Source of the DNA: Zhenhengia yiwuensis
GTDB taxonomy: Bacteria; Bacillota; Clostridia; Lachnospirales; Cellulosilyticaceae
DNA length: 64,000 nucleotides
NCBI RefSeq assembly: GCF_014384995.1
Contig: NZ_JACRSY010000001.1
Coordinates: 62,001 to 126,000 of the forward strand
Reading direction: 5' to 3'
Of the stretch, positions 8,713-17,226 are shown in pieces (the first letter of the stretch is position 1; every line of letters starts with the position of its first letter). Made by a program: the position numbers and the translations under genes. The notes under the pieces were generated by a model that was not told the DNA's origin, ran no database searches, and saw only the letters and a program-made list of their open reading frames with translations.

Positions 8713-9846
8713 ATGGATACATATGTTGTAAAAGGTCAACAAGTATTGAGATATGGATATACCACAGGAAGCTGTGCAGCAGCTAGCGCTAAGGCTGCTA
8801 CTAGAATGCTTTTGATGAATGAAGAAGTGAGTGAGGTTAAGCTTATAACCCCTAAGGGGATTACACTTTCGTTAGAAGTGTGTGATATAGAGAGAAGTCA
8901 GGATGCAGTCAGCTGTGCTGTTGTAAAAGATGCCGGAGATGATCCAGATGTAACGCATGGTATGAAGATTTATGCAAGTGTCAGAAGATGTAAGGGAGCT
9001 GGGGTCCATATTGATGGAGGGATTGGTATTGGCAGAGTCACTATGAGAGGGTTAGCGTGTCCTGTAGGGAGTGCTGCCATTAATCCTGTGCCTTACAAAA
9101 TGATTGGAGAAGAAGTAAAAAAAGTATGTGATGAGGTAAGTTATAGTGGCGGGATAGAAGTTATTATTTATGCACCAGAAGGGGAAGAAGTAGCTAAGAA
9201 GACTTTTAATCCTAGATTGGGTATAGTAGGGGGGATTTCTATACTAGGAACAAGTGGGATTGTAGAACCTATGAGTGAAGCAGCTCTTATTGATACCATA
9301 AAAGCTGAATTAGATGTGCAGTATGCAGCTGGTAAAAAGTGCATTTTAATTTGTCCTGGTAATTATGGAGCGGACTTTGCAAGGGATAAGTTCGGGCTAG
9401 ATTTAAATAAGGCTGTTAAATACAGTAATTATTTAGGTGAAGCTTTAGACTACATCGCTTATTTAGGCTTTGAAAAAGTTTTAGTTGTCGGGCATAGTGG
9501 TAAGTTAGTTAAGGTAGCAGCAGGAGTTATGAATACCCATTCTAGATATGCAGATGGTAGATTGGAAGTACTGGCTGCTCACGGAGCTTTATGTGGATGT
9601 AAAGCGAATATTATTAAGCGAATTATGGAAAGTGTAACAACAGAAGAAGCATTGAGACACTTGAAAGAAGCAGGTAGCTTTGAAAGTACCATGCAAAGTG
9701 TCATGAATAAAATAAAAATGCATATAGATTTTAGGGTACAGCATAAAGTAAATGTACAAATTATTATGTTTTCAAATGAAATGGGCGTTATTAGTAAGAC
9801 TGATAAGGCATTAGAAATATTAAAAGACTATCAGATGGAGGAGTAG
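8713..9846 (+). CDS. cbiD: Cobalt-precorrin-5B C1-methyltransferase CbiD
   Basis: 377 residues, normal CbiD length. The signature YTTGSCAAASAKAA is at residues 16-29 and a glycine-rich GGISILGTSGIVEPMS stretch is near 175. CbiD transfers a methyl group from SAM to C1 of cobalt-precorrin-5B in the anaerobic corrin pathway. The frame is open to a TTG at 8707, but AAAAGGAG ends at 8705, so ATG 8713 with a 7-base gap is the better start. It is the first gene of the eight-gene cobalamin operon and lies directly behind the riboswitch terminator. Confidence 0.96.
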   Translation: MDTYVVKGQQVLRYGYTTGSCAAASAKAATRMLLMNEEVSEVKLITPKGITLSLEVCDIERSQDAVSCAVVKDAGDDPDVTHGMKIYASVRRCKGAGVHIDGGIGIGRVTMRGLACPVGSAAINPVPYKMIGEEVKKVCDEVSYSGGIEVIIYAPEGEEVAKKTFNPRLGIVGGISILGTSGIVEPMSEAALIDTIKAELDVQYAAGKKCILICPGNYGADFARDKFGLDLNKAVKYSNYLGEALDYIAYLGFEKVLVVGHSGKLVKVAAGVMNTHSRYADGRLEVLAAHGALCGCKANIIKRIMESVTTEEALRHLKEAGSFESTMQSVMNKIKMHIDFRVQHKVNVQIIMFSNEMGVISKTDKALEILKDYQMEE

Positions 9847-9848
9847 AA

Positions 9849-10529
9849 ATGAAGGGAAAATTATACGGTGTAGGAGTAGGTCCAGGAGATCCAAAACTAA
9901 TGACTTATAAAGCAGTAGAGACAATACAGAAATGTCAAGTTGTTGCAGTACCTAAATCAGGCAATTCAGAGCAGGTCGCATTAAATATAGCAAAAGAATT
10001 TATTAAGAATCAAACACTGATTGATTGCTATATGCCTATGATTCGTGATAAACAAGCCCTAAGAAAACAGCATGAAGAAGTAGTAAGTGAGCTTAAAGGA
10101 TATTTAGATAAAGGGCAGGATATTGCTTTCTTAACATTAGGTGATCCTACTATTTATTCTACATATATGTATATTCATCGTCTTATAAAAGAGATGGGGT
10201 ATGAAACAGAAATTATTCCTGGCATCTCTTCTATATGCAGTGTAGCTGCTGCTTTAAATGACTCTTTGTGTGAGGGAAGTGACTGTTTACATATTATCCC
10301 TGCTTCTTATAAGGGGAAGGAAGACTATTTGGATTTAGAAGGGACTAAGGTGCTTATGAAAACAGGTAAATCTATGGAGAAGGTTAAACAGCATCTGAAA
10401 GAGAAAGGCTTATATGAAAGAGCACGGGCAGTAGAATGTGCAAGTATGCCTAATGAAAAAATTCATGAGAGTTTAGATACAGTGGAAGAAAGTAGTTATT
10501 TTTCTGTCATTGTAGTAAAGGAGAGATAG
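9849..10529 (+). CDS. cbiL: Cobalt-factor II / precorrin-2 C20-methyltransferase CbiL
   Basis: 226 residues of the tetrapyrrole methylase fold. The N-terminal GVGVGPGDPKLMTYKAVE motif and the downstream TLGDPTIYSTYMYIH and IPGISSICSVAAAL motifs are those of CbiL/CobI. It adds the C20 methyl group to cobalt-factor II using SAM, the first dedicated methylation on cobalt-containing rings. It starts 2 bases after the cbiD stop with GGAGGAGTAG overlapping that stop, so translation is likely coupled. Confidence 0.95.
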   Translation: MKGKLYGVGVGPGDPKLMTYKAVETIQKCQVVAVPKSGNSEQVALNIAKEFIKNQTLIDCYMPMIRDKQALRKQHEEVVSELKGYLDKGQDIAFLTLGDPTIYSTYMYIHRLIKEMGYETEIIPGISSICSVAAALNDSLCEGSDCLHIIPASYKGKEDYLDLEGTKVLMKTGKSMEKVKQHLKEKGLYERARAVECASMPNEKIHESLDTVEESSYFSVIVVKER

Positions 10530-10530
10530 A

Positions 10531-11286
10531 ATGATTCATTTTGTAGGTGCAGGTCCAGGAGATATAGAGTTAATTACAGTTAAGGGGCAGAGATTACTTA
10601 GTGAAGCCGATTTAGTGATTTATGCAGGTTCTTTAGTTAATCCAGAATTACTCAAAGTATGTAAAGAGGAAGCTGTTATTTTAGATAGCGCTTCTATGAC
10701 GTTAGAAGAAGTGATAGAAGAAATGGTTAGAGGATGGAAAAAGGGGCAGAAGATAGTTCGTCTTCATACAGGAGACCCGAGTATTTATGGTGCAATCAGA
10801 GAGCAAATGGATCTTTTAGATACCTATGGAGCAGATTATGAAGTCGTACCTGGTGTAAGTTCTTTTTGCGGAGCGGCATCAGCACTTAAGGCGGAGTATA
10901 CTTTGCCTAATGTTAGTCAGACTGTTATTTTGACACGGGCTGGAGGGCGTACGCCTGTGCCAGAGAAGGAGGAATTGTCTCTACTAGCATCTCATGGTGC
11001 TACTATGGTCATTTTCCTAAGTATAAGTCTAGCTGACAAGGTCAAGGAAGAGTTACTTAAAGGAGGCTATGCCTTAGATACACCAGTAGCTATTGTCTAC
11101 AAAGCCACTTGGCCAGAGGAGAAGGTGTATAGAGGTATACTTGAAAAGTTGCCTCAGATGATAGAGGAGCACCATTTAACGAAGACAGCACTTATTGTAG
11201 TAGGGGAGTTTTTAGGAGATAGATATGAACGCTCCAAACTTTATGACCCTACTTTTACCCATTTATTTAGAGAGGCTTCAAAATGA
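10531..11286 (+). CDS. cbiF: Cobalt-precorrin-4 C11-methyltransferase CbiF
   Basis: 251 residues of the tetrapyrrole methylase family. FVGAGPGDIELITVKGQ opens the protein and DLVIYAGSLVNPELL follows, the latter being characteristic of CbiF/CobM. LHTGDPSIYGAIREQM and VPGVSSFCGAASAL form the SAM-binding region. It methylates C11 of cobalt-precorrin-4. It begins 1 base after the cbiL stop with GGAGAG upstream, and its end overlaps the cbiG start by 4 bases. Confidence 0.96.
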   Translation: MIHFVGAGPGDIELITVKGQRLLSEADLVIYAGSLVNPELLKVCKEEAVILDSASMTLEEVIEEMVRGWKKGQKIVRLHTGDPSIYGAIREQMDLLDTYGADYEVVPGVSSFCGAASALKAEYTLPNVSQTVILTRAGGRTPVPEKEELSLLASHGATMVIFLSISLADKVKEELLKGGYALDTPVAIVYKATWPEEKVYRGILEKLPQMIEEHHLTKTALIVVGEFLGDRYERSKLYDPTFTHLFREASK

Positions 11287-12323
11287 GATATGCCATTATT
11301 TCTTTTACAGTACATGGAGCAAAGCTCAACAGAAAGTTAGGAGAACTTTTAGAAGATGCCAAGGGTTATCATCTTTCTAAATACAAAGAAGAGGGGCTAA
11401 AGGGGGTAGAGGGTTCTCTAAAAGAATGGACTAAAATGAACTTTAAGGACTATGAAGTGCTTATTTACATAGGAGCAACAGGGATTGCTGTACGTGCTAT
11501 TGCCCCTTTTCTAGTAAGTAAAGATAAGGATCCCGCAGTTTTATGTATAGATGAACTTGGACAAAATGTTATACCTTTAGTATCAGGTCATATAGGAGGA
11601 GCTAATGGTTGTGCCAAGTATATTGCAAGTTTAATAGGTGGAAGAGCCATTATTTCTACAGCTACAGATTTAGAGGGGCGTTTTGCTGTTGATGAATGGG
11701 CAGTAGAAAGAGGACTTATTTTAACAGATTTAAAAAAAGCTAAATCTATAGCAAGTGATATTTTGAAGGATAAGACTATTGGTTTTGTAAGTGATTTCCC
11801 TGTAGAAGGGAAACTTCCTAAACAAGTTTTAGAGAGTAGCTATGGAGAAATAGGTATTTATATTGGATATGATAAGGGTAAAAAACCTTTTAAGGAAACA
11901 TTGTGGCTCATTCCTAAAGGGTTAACGTTAGGAATAGGATGTAGAAAAGGAACATCTTTTGAGCAGATAGAAAGGCTTATAAGAGGGCAGCTAGAAAAAT
12001 TAGATATACCGATAGAAGCTATAGGAAAAGTTGTATCTATAGACCTAAAGCAGGAAGAACAAGGTTTATTAGAATGGGCTACTCATTATCATAAGTCTAT
12101 AAGTTTTTATAGTGCCCATGAATTAAATCAAATAGAAGGTGATTTTACTCCTTCATCTTTTGTGAAACAAATTACAGGTGTAGAGAATGTATGTGAACGC
12201 TCAGCTGTTAAAGGGAGTGATGGAGGTAAATTACTTTTAAAAAAAGTTGCTTTAGATGGGGTAACAATGGCACTTGCTATGCCTTATTATACAGTGACAT
12301 TCGAGAGAGAGGGATTAAGATGA
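11283..12323 (+). CDS. cbiG: Cobalt-precorrin-5A hydrolase CbiG
   Basis: 346 residues. The N-terminal domain (about 1-120) has YIGATGIAVRAIAPFL, the middle has LVSGHIGGANGCAKYIASL, and the C-terminal domain (from about 215) has TLGIGCRKGTSFEQIE, all hallmark CbiG segments. CbiG opens the delta-lactone of cobalt-precorrin-5A and releases acetaldehyde, the ring-contraction step of the anaerobic route. Start and stop overlap its neighbours by 4 bases (ATGA type), so coupling with cbiF and cbiH is expected. Confidence 0.95.
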   Translation: MRYAIISFTVHGAKLNRKLGELLEDAKGYHLSKYKEEGLKGVEGSLKEWTKMNFKDYEVLIYIGATGIAVRAIAPFLVSKDKDPAVLCIDELGQNVIPLVSGHIGGANGCAKYIASLIGGRAIISTATDLEGRFAVDEWAVERGLILTDLKKAKSIASDILKDKTIGFVSDFPVEGKLPKQVLESSYGEIGIYIGYDKGKKPFKETLWLIPKGLTLGIGCRKGTSFEQIERLIRGQLEKLDIPIEAIGKVVSIDLKQEEQGLLEWATHYHKSISFYSAHELNQIEGDFTPSSFVKQITGVENVCERSAVKGSDGGKLLLKKVALDGVTMALAMPYYTVTFEREGLR

Positions 12324-13057
12324 AATTATATGTAGTAGGGCTTGGACCTGGTGGTGTTTATGAAATGACAAACCGAGCTGTAGCAGCTCTTGAGGCAAGT
12401 GATGTAATTGTAGGGTATACAGTATATGTCGATTTAATTAGAGAGCAGTTTAGTTACAAAACGTTACTTGCAACAGGTATGAAGAAGGAAGTAGAACGCT
12501 GCAAAATAGCTGTGGAGGAATGCTTGAAAGGTAAGACTGTAGCGATGGTATGCAGTGGTGATGCTGGTGTATATGGTATGGCAGGCATTGTTCATGAAGT
12601 AGCTAGAATGTATCCGGAAGTGGATATAGAAGTTGTACCGGGTGTTACAGCAGCCTGTAGTGCAGCAGCAGTTTTAGGAGCACCTCTTATTCATGATTTT
12701 GTACTCATTAGCTTAAGTGATTTACTTACACCATGGGAGAAGATTGAAAAGCGTCTCCTGCTTGCGGCAGAGGCAGATTTTGTGATTTGTCTTTATAATC
12801 CATCAAGTAAGAAGCGACATGACTATTTAGAAAAAGCTTGTGATCTAATAATGAAATATAAAGCAAAAGATACAGTATGTGGCTATGTACAACATATTGG
12901 AAGAGAAGGGCAGATGAGTCATACTTGTACTTTAGAAGAACTTAAAAGTGCAAAAGTAGATATGTTTACTACAATCATTATAGGCAATAGTGAAACAAGA
13001 CTTATTCATGAAAAAATGGTTACACCTAGAGGGTATGAGAAGCGTTATGAAGTATAA
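12320..13057 (+). CDS. cbiH: Precorrin-3B C17-methyltransferase CbiH
   Basis: 245 residues of the tetrapyrrole methylase fold. LYVVGLGPGGVYEMTNRA at the N-terminus, the CSGDAGVYGMAG motif, VVPGVTAACSAAAVLGAPL, and FVICLYNPSSKKR are the CbiH/CobJ signature segments. In the anaerobic pathway it methylates C17 and drives ring contraction of cobalt-factor III. It starts in a 4-base overlap with cbiG and ends in an overlap of 11 bases with the preferred cbiJ start. Confidence 0.95.
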   Translation: MKLYVVGLGPGGVYEMTNRAVAALEASDVIVGYTVYVDLIREQFSYKTLLATGMKKEVERCKIAVEECLKGKTVAMVCSGDAGVYGMAGIVHEVARMYPEVDIEVVPGVTAACSAAAVLGAPLIHDFVLISLSDLLTPWEKIEKRLLLAAEADFVICLYNPSSKKRHDYLEKACDLIMKYKAKDTVCGYVQHIGREGQMSHTCTLEELKSAKVDMFTTIIIGNSETRLIHEKMVTPRGYEKRYEV

Positions 13058-13799
13058 GAAAATTTTTATTTTAGGTGGAACGACAGAAGGCAGAATGCTT
13101 GCAGAGTATTTAATAAGAAAAGATGTAGAAGTATGGCTTAGCGTAGCTACAGACTATGGAAAAGAACAGATGCATCATACAGAAGGTATTTATCTTATAG
13201 AAGAGCGATTAGATGAAAGGGCTATGTTGCAATTGCTTAAAGAGAAACAGTTTGACTGTGTGTTAGATGCTACACATCCCTATGCACAGCTTGTGACACA
13301 AAATATCAAGTCTGCTTGTGAAAAAGTAGGTGTGCTTTATAAAAGAATTATCCGAGAGAGCTATGACAAGGAAGAGGGGATTTATTATTTTGATAATGTA
13401 GCAGAAATAGTCCATTTCCTAAGTCAGGTGGAAGGCGATGTACTGCTCACTACAGGTAGTAAGGATTTAGCATCTTTTACACTACTTAACCACTATGAGC
13501 AGAGGCTATATGTACGTATGCTACCTATGCCAAAAGGTATTGAGATTGCTATAAGTTTAGGATATCAGATGAGTCATTTAATTTGTATGCAAGGTCCTTT
13601 TTCTTATGAAATGAATAAGGCTTTATTAAGGCATGTTAAAGCTAAATACCTAGTGACAAAGGATTCCGGAGATATAGGTGGTATGCAAGATAAAGTAAGA
13701 GCGGCTAAGGCGTTAGGGGTAGAGGTCATTTGTTTAACAAGGCCTGTTAAAGAAGAGGGTCTTAGGTTAGAGCAAATCTATCAGTGGCTGGAGGAGTGA
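13047..13799 (+). CDS. cbiJ: Cobalt-precorrin-6A reductase CbiJ
   Basis: 250 residues. The N-terminal nucleotide-binding motif FILGGTTEGRMLAEYL and the later DATHPYAQLVTQNIKSAC and TTGSKDLASF segments identify the CbiJ/CobK family, which reduces the C18-C19 double bond of (cobalt-)precorrin-6A with a nicotinamide cofactor. The frame is open upstream to 12990 within cbiH. ATG 13047 places the dinucleotide motif at residue 6, as usual; ATG 13035 is an alternative. No strong ribosome binding site is visible, consistent with translational coupling to cbiH. Confidence 0.94.
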   Translation: MKYKKIFILGGTTEGRMLAEYLIRKDVEVWLSVATDYGKEQMHHTEGIYLIEERLDERAMLQLLKEKQFDCVLDATHPYAQLVTQNIKSACEKVGVLYKRIIRESYDKEEGIYYFDNVAEIVHFLSQVEGDVLLTTGSKDLASFTLLNHYEQRLYVRMLPMPKGIEIAISLGYQMSHLICMQGPFSYEMNKALLRHVKAKYLVTKDSGDIGGMQDKVRAAKALGVEVICLTRPVKEEGLRLEQIYQWLEE

Positions 13800-13800
13800 G

Positions 13801-15021
13801 ATGGAAAATATAATTTATATCATTGGAGTAGGACCAGGAAATCCTAGGCTTCTGACAGAAGAAGCAAGGACTTGTATTACAGAAAGTGAAGTAATCCTTG
13901 GACCTAAAAGGCTTATAGAAGGCACAAGATCTATTGCATCAGAAAAAAGCATACAGATTGCTTGTAAGCTAGGGGAAATGGAAGGTCTGATTGCATCCTA
14001 TAAAGATAAGAAAAAGGTGAGTGTATTAGCGTCTGGCGATACAGGATTTTATAGCATAGCAAGTTGGCTTAAAAATAAATTTGAAGTGCAATTTAAGATA
14101 AACTATATTACAGGGATAAGTTCTTTACAATATTTCTGCAATCGGTTACAAAGACCTTATAATGCTATACATACAGTGAGTGTGCATGGAAGAGAGAATA
14201 GGGTATTAGGAGAAATACTCACACATCCTGAAGTGTTTGTGCTTACAGGTGGCACATATAAAGTGCAGCACGTCTGCCAAATGCTTACACAGCAGGGAAT
14301 GGGGAATGTTAAAGTTTATGTAGGAGAATATCTGTCTTATCCAGAAGAGCGTATTATACAAGGACTGGCAGCAGAATTTATAGAGGAAGAATTTGATGAT
14401 TTATCTGTTATGCTTATTGAAAGAACAACTGTAGAAGAAAAGAAAGTTGTAAGTTATGGACTACCTGATGAAAGTTTCATAAGAGGTAAGATACCTATGA
14501 CGAAGGAAGAAGTACGTAGTGTATGTTTATCGAAGTTAGGGCTTATAGAACAGGATATTGTTTATGATATAGGAGCAGGCACCGGTTCAGTAGCTATTGA
14601 AATGGCTAGGCTATGCCCAAAAGGTTATGTCTATGCGCTGGAGAAAAAAACAGAAGCAGTAGAACTCATTAAGCTTAATCAGAAGAAGTTTGAAGTCTAT
14701 AATATGGATGTTATAGAAATGACTTGCCCAGAAGGTATGGAATTATTACCATCACCTGATAAAGTGTTTATAGGAGGAAGTAGCGGCAACTTAAAGGAGA
14801 TTTTAGAAGTACTCCTTACAAAAAATGAGAATTTAACAATAGTTTTGACAGCTATTACCCTTGAGACTGTAAGTGAGGCATTAAATTGTGGGAAACTTTA
14901 TGATTTGAGTTTGGACGTAATACAGATGAGTGTGGCTGTAAGCAAAGAAGTAAGCAATTACCATATGATGATGGGCCAAAACCCAATATTTATTATAACA
15001 ATGAAAGGGAAAAAACAATGA
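13801..15021 (+). CDS. cbiET: Bifunctional CbiE-CbiT: precorrin-7 C5- and C15-methyltransferase/decarboxylase
   Basis: A 406-residue fusion. Residues 1 to about 205 are CbiE, a tetrapyrrole methylase (YIIGVGPGNPRLLTEEA; VLASGDTGFYSIASWL). Residues about 215-406 are CbiT, a class I SAM methyltransferase with the SAM loop DIGAGTGSVAIEMARL near 255 and GGSSGNLKEIL near 325. Together they methylate C5 and C15 and decarboxylate the ring-C acetate. The fused form (CobL-like) is common. It starts 1 base after cbiJ with GGAGGAGTG overlapping the cbiJ stop, and overlaps cbiA-cbiC by 4 bases. Confidence 0.95.
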   Translation: MENIIYIIGVGPGNPRLLTEEARTCITESEVILGPKRLIEGTRSIASEKSIQIACKLGEMEGLIASYKDKKKVSVLASGDTGFYSIASWLKNKFEVQFKINYITGISSLQYFCNRLQRPYNAIHTVSVHGRENRVLGEILTHPEVFVLTGGTYKVQHVCQMLTQQGMGNVKVYVGEYLSYPEERIIQGLAAEFIEEEFDDLSVMLIERTTVEEKKVVSYGLPDESFIRGKIPMTKEEVRSVCLSKLGLIEQDIVYDIGAGTGSVAIEMARLCPKGYVYALEKKTEAVELIKLNQKKFEVYNMDVIEMTCPEGMELLPSPDKVFIGGSSGNLKEILEVLLTKNENLTIVLTAITLETVSEALNCGKLYDLSLDVIQMSVAVSKEVSNYHMMMGQNPIFIITMKGKKQ

Positions 15022-17021
15022 AAACAATACCGAGGCTTATGATTGCAGCCATAGGAAGTGGATCTGGTAAGACAACTTTAACTTGTGCCCTGCTTAGAAA
15101 TTTTTATATGAGAGGGCGCAAGGTGGTTGCTTTTAAATGTGGGCCAGACTATATAGATCCTATGTTCCATAAAGAAGTACTTCATACACCTTCATATAAT
15201 TTAGATGTCTTTATGATGGGAAAAGAAAATTGTACTTATTTACTAGAAAAGCATACGAGAGAAGCAGATATAGCTTTAATAGAGGGTGTAATGGGCTTTT
15301 ATGATGGATTAAGTGATAGTACTCAGGCAAGTTCTTATGAGCTGGCTTATGAAACTAAGACGCCGGTTGTACTGGTAGTTTCCTGTAAGGGAATGGGGCT
15401 ATCTATTGTACCATTACTTAAAGGCTTTATAGAATTTAGAAAAAACACTATACAAGGAGTTATTTTAAATGATATATCTTCTATGAGTTATGTATACTAC
15501 AAAAATATGATAGAGAAGCATACATCTCTTAAGGTATATGGTTTTATGCCACATATGGAAGCTTGTAGCTTAGAGAGTAGACACTTAGGGCTGATTACAG
15601 CAAAAGAAGTAGAAGATTTAGCAAATAAAATAGAGATTTTAGGAAAAGAGACTAGGGAAACTATTGATTTTGATGGGCTTATCAATTTAGCAAATTCAAG
15701 TGCGCAGTTACAGGTTGAAAAGCCTAGGTGCTTGAGGGAAATGAAAGTGCAGGAGGAGAAAGTTAAAATAGGTATTGCTAAAGATAAAGCATTTTCTTTT
15801 TATTATGAAGATAACCTAGAGCTTTTAGAATCATTAGGTGTTGAGCTTGTTCCTTTTTCACCCATGGAAGATAAAATATTGCCAGAAGGTATACAAGGTC
15901 TTATTTTAGGAGGTGGATATCCGGAAATCTATAGTGCCGAGCTGGCTGCTAATCATGAAATGAAAAGTGCTATTTATAAAGCACTTCAAAAAGGTATGCC
16001 ATGTATGGCAGAATGTGGTGGATTCATGTATCTGCAAGAGAAAATTAAATTATTAGATGGTACATCTTATGAAATGGTAGGTTATTTAAAGGGTGAGGCT
16101 TTTATGACAAAACGCCTTATTAGATTTGGTTATATGGAGCTTGAGTGTGAGAGGGATAATATACTAACGGATAAGGGAGAAAAGCTTAGAGTGCATGAAT
16201 TCCATTATTCAGATTCTACATATAATGGAGAAAGCTTTATAAGTCGTAAACCTTATAAACAGCAAAACTGGCCAGCTATTATAGCGGATGAACATATTTT
16301 TGCAGGCTATCCTCATATTCATTTTTATAACAATCCAGAACTTGCAAAACGTTTTATAGAAAAATGTAGCCAGTATGCTATAATACCAGATAAAATGCAT
16401 GTTTTACCTAATGAGATTGAAAAAGAAAGTTTTAGAATGATAGAAGAAATTTTAGGTGAAACTGTTCTAGATCCTATTGAAGCACCCATTATTAAACGTG
16501 CTATCCATACAAGTGCAGACTTTGATTATGCAAAAAATATGAAGTTTTCACAAGATGCAGTAACGTTAGCTTTAGCGGCTATTAAAAATGGAGCATGCAT
16601 TGTGACAGATACGCAAATGGCTAAAGCAGGTATTAATAAAACCACACTTAAAAAGTTTGGTATGGAAGTTTTCTGTTTTGTGGCAGATGAAGATGTAGCT
16701 GCAGAAGCTAAAGAAAAAGGGATAACACGTTCTGCTATAGCAGTAAAAAAAGCAATAAGTCTTAATAAACCTATTATTTTTGCTATAGGGAATGCACCTA
16801 CAGCGCTTATTGCCATTGCAGATTATATTGAGCAGGGTATATTGAAACCAGAACTGGTTATTGGAGTACCTGTAGGTTTCGTCAATGTCGTAGAATCTAA
16901 AGAGTTAATTATGCAAAAAAATGTACCGTATATTGTAGCGAGAGGAAGAAAAGGAGGCAGTAATGTAGCAGCAGCTATATGTAATGCACTTCTTTATATG
17001 GCAGATAATAGAAAATTATAA
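15018..17021 (+). CDS. cbiA-cbiC: CbiA-CbiC fusion: cobyrinate a,c-diamide synthase plus precorrin-8X methylmutase
   Basis: 667 residues, far longer than CbiA alone (about 455). Residues 1-200 are the ATP-binding amidoligase domain (GSGSGKTTLTCALLRNF; CGPDYIDPMF). Residues about 250-450 are a glutamine amidotransferase domain with nucleophile Cys333 in MAECGGFMYL. From about residue 464 the sequence is CbiC: RAIHTSADFDY with the putative catalytic His497, then TDTQMAKAGI and GNAPTALIAI. The fusion would carry out both the methyl shift from C11 to C12 and the following a,c-amidation. It is the last gene of the operon and a terminator follows. No stop or frameshift lies at the junction, so the fusion is real at sequence level. 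Confidence 0.95.
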   Translation: MKTIPRLMIAAIGSGSGKTTLTCALLRNFYMRGRKVVAFKCGPDYIDPMFHKEVLHTPSYNLDVFMMGKENCTYLLEKHTREADIALIEGVMGFYDGLSDSTQASSYELAYETKTPVVLVVSCKGMGLSIVPLLKGFIEFRKNTIQGVILNDISSMSYVYYKNMIEKHTSLKVYGFMPHMEACSLESRHLGLITAKEVEDLANKIEILGKETRETIDFDGLINLANSSAQLQVEKPRCLREMKVQEEKVKIGIAKDKAFSFYYEDNLELLESLGVELVPFSPMEDKILPEGIQGLILGGGYPEIYSAELAANHEMKSAIYKALQKGMPCMAECGGFMYLQEKIKLLDGTSYEMVGYLKGEAFMTKRLIRFGYMELECERDNILTDKGEKLRVHEFHYSDSTYNGESFISRKPYKQQNWPAIIADEHIFAGYPHIHFYNNPELAKRFIEKCSQYAIIPDKMHVLPNEIEKESFRMIEEILGETVLDPIEAPIIKRAIHTSADFDYAKNMKFSQDAVTLALAAIKNGACIVTDTQMAKAGINKTTLKKFGMEVFCFVADEDVAAEAKEKGITRSAIAVKKAISLNKPIIFAIGNAPTALIAIADYIEQGILKPELVIGVPVGFVNVVESKELIMQKNVPYIVARGRKGGSNVAAAICNALLYMADNRKL

Positions 17022-17022
17022 C

Positions 17023-17060
17023 AAAAAACCCTTTAACCAGTATAAGGTAAAGGGTTTTTT
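17023..17060 (+). terminator. Terminator of the cobalamin operon
   Basis: Stem of 13 bp (17023-17035 with 17048-17060) ending in a T run, immediately after the cbiA-cbiC stop codon. Confidence 0.88.
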
Positions 17061-17100
17061 GGCGATTTATGATTATATTATAAAAATTATGTTTAAAATA

Positions 17101-17129
17101 TTGACAAGACAGCTTAAAAAGGGTATTAT
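17101..17129 (+). promoter_or_regulatory. Sigma-A promoter of rpoD
   Basis: A consensus TTGACA at 17101-17106, a 17-base spacer and TATTAT at 17124-17129. It lies between the cobalamin terminator and the sigma factor gene and implies a leader of roughly 90 bases. Confidence 0.75.
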
Positions 17130-17226
17130 TAAAAGGTTAAATAATATAATCTACAGTATACTACAGAATAGTGTTTTAGTCAATATAAATTTTCATAAAA
17201 TATCAGCAAAAGGAGCGTACAGAATA

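Noticed and set aside
12990..13046. Longer CbiJ N-terminus inside cbiH
   Set aside because: The dinucleotide-binding motif sits at the expected place only with ATG 13047 (or 13035).
16984..17226. 81-residue N-terminal extension of the sigma-factor frame
   Set aside because: It crosses the cobalamin terminator and the rpoD promoter, so it cannot be translated from the rpoD transcript.
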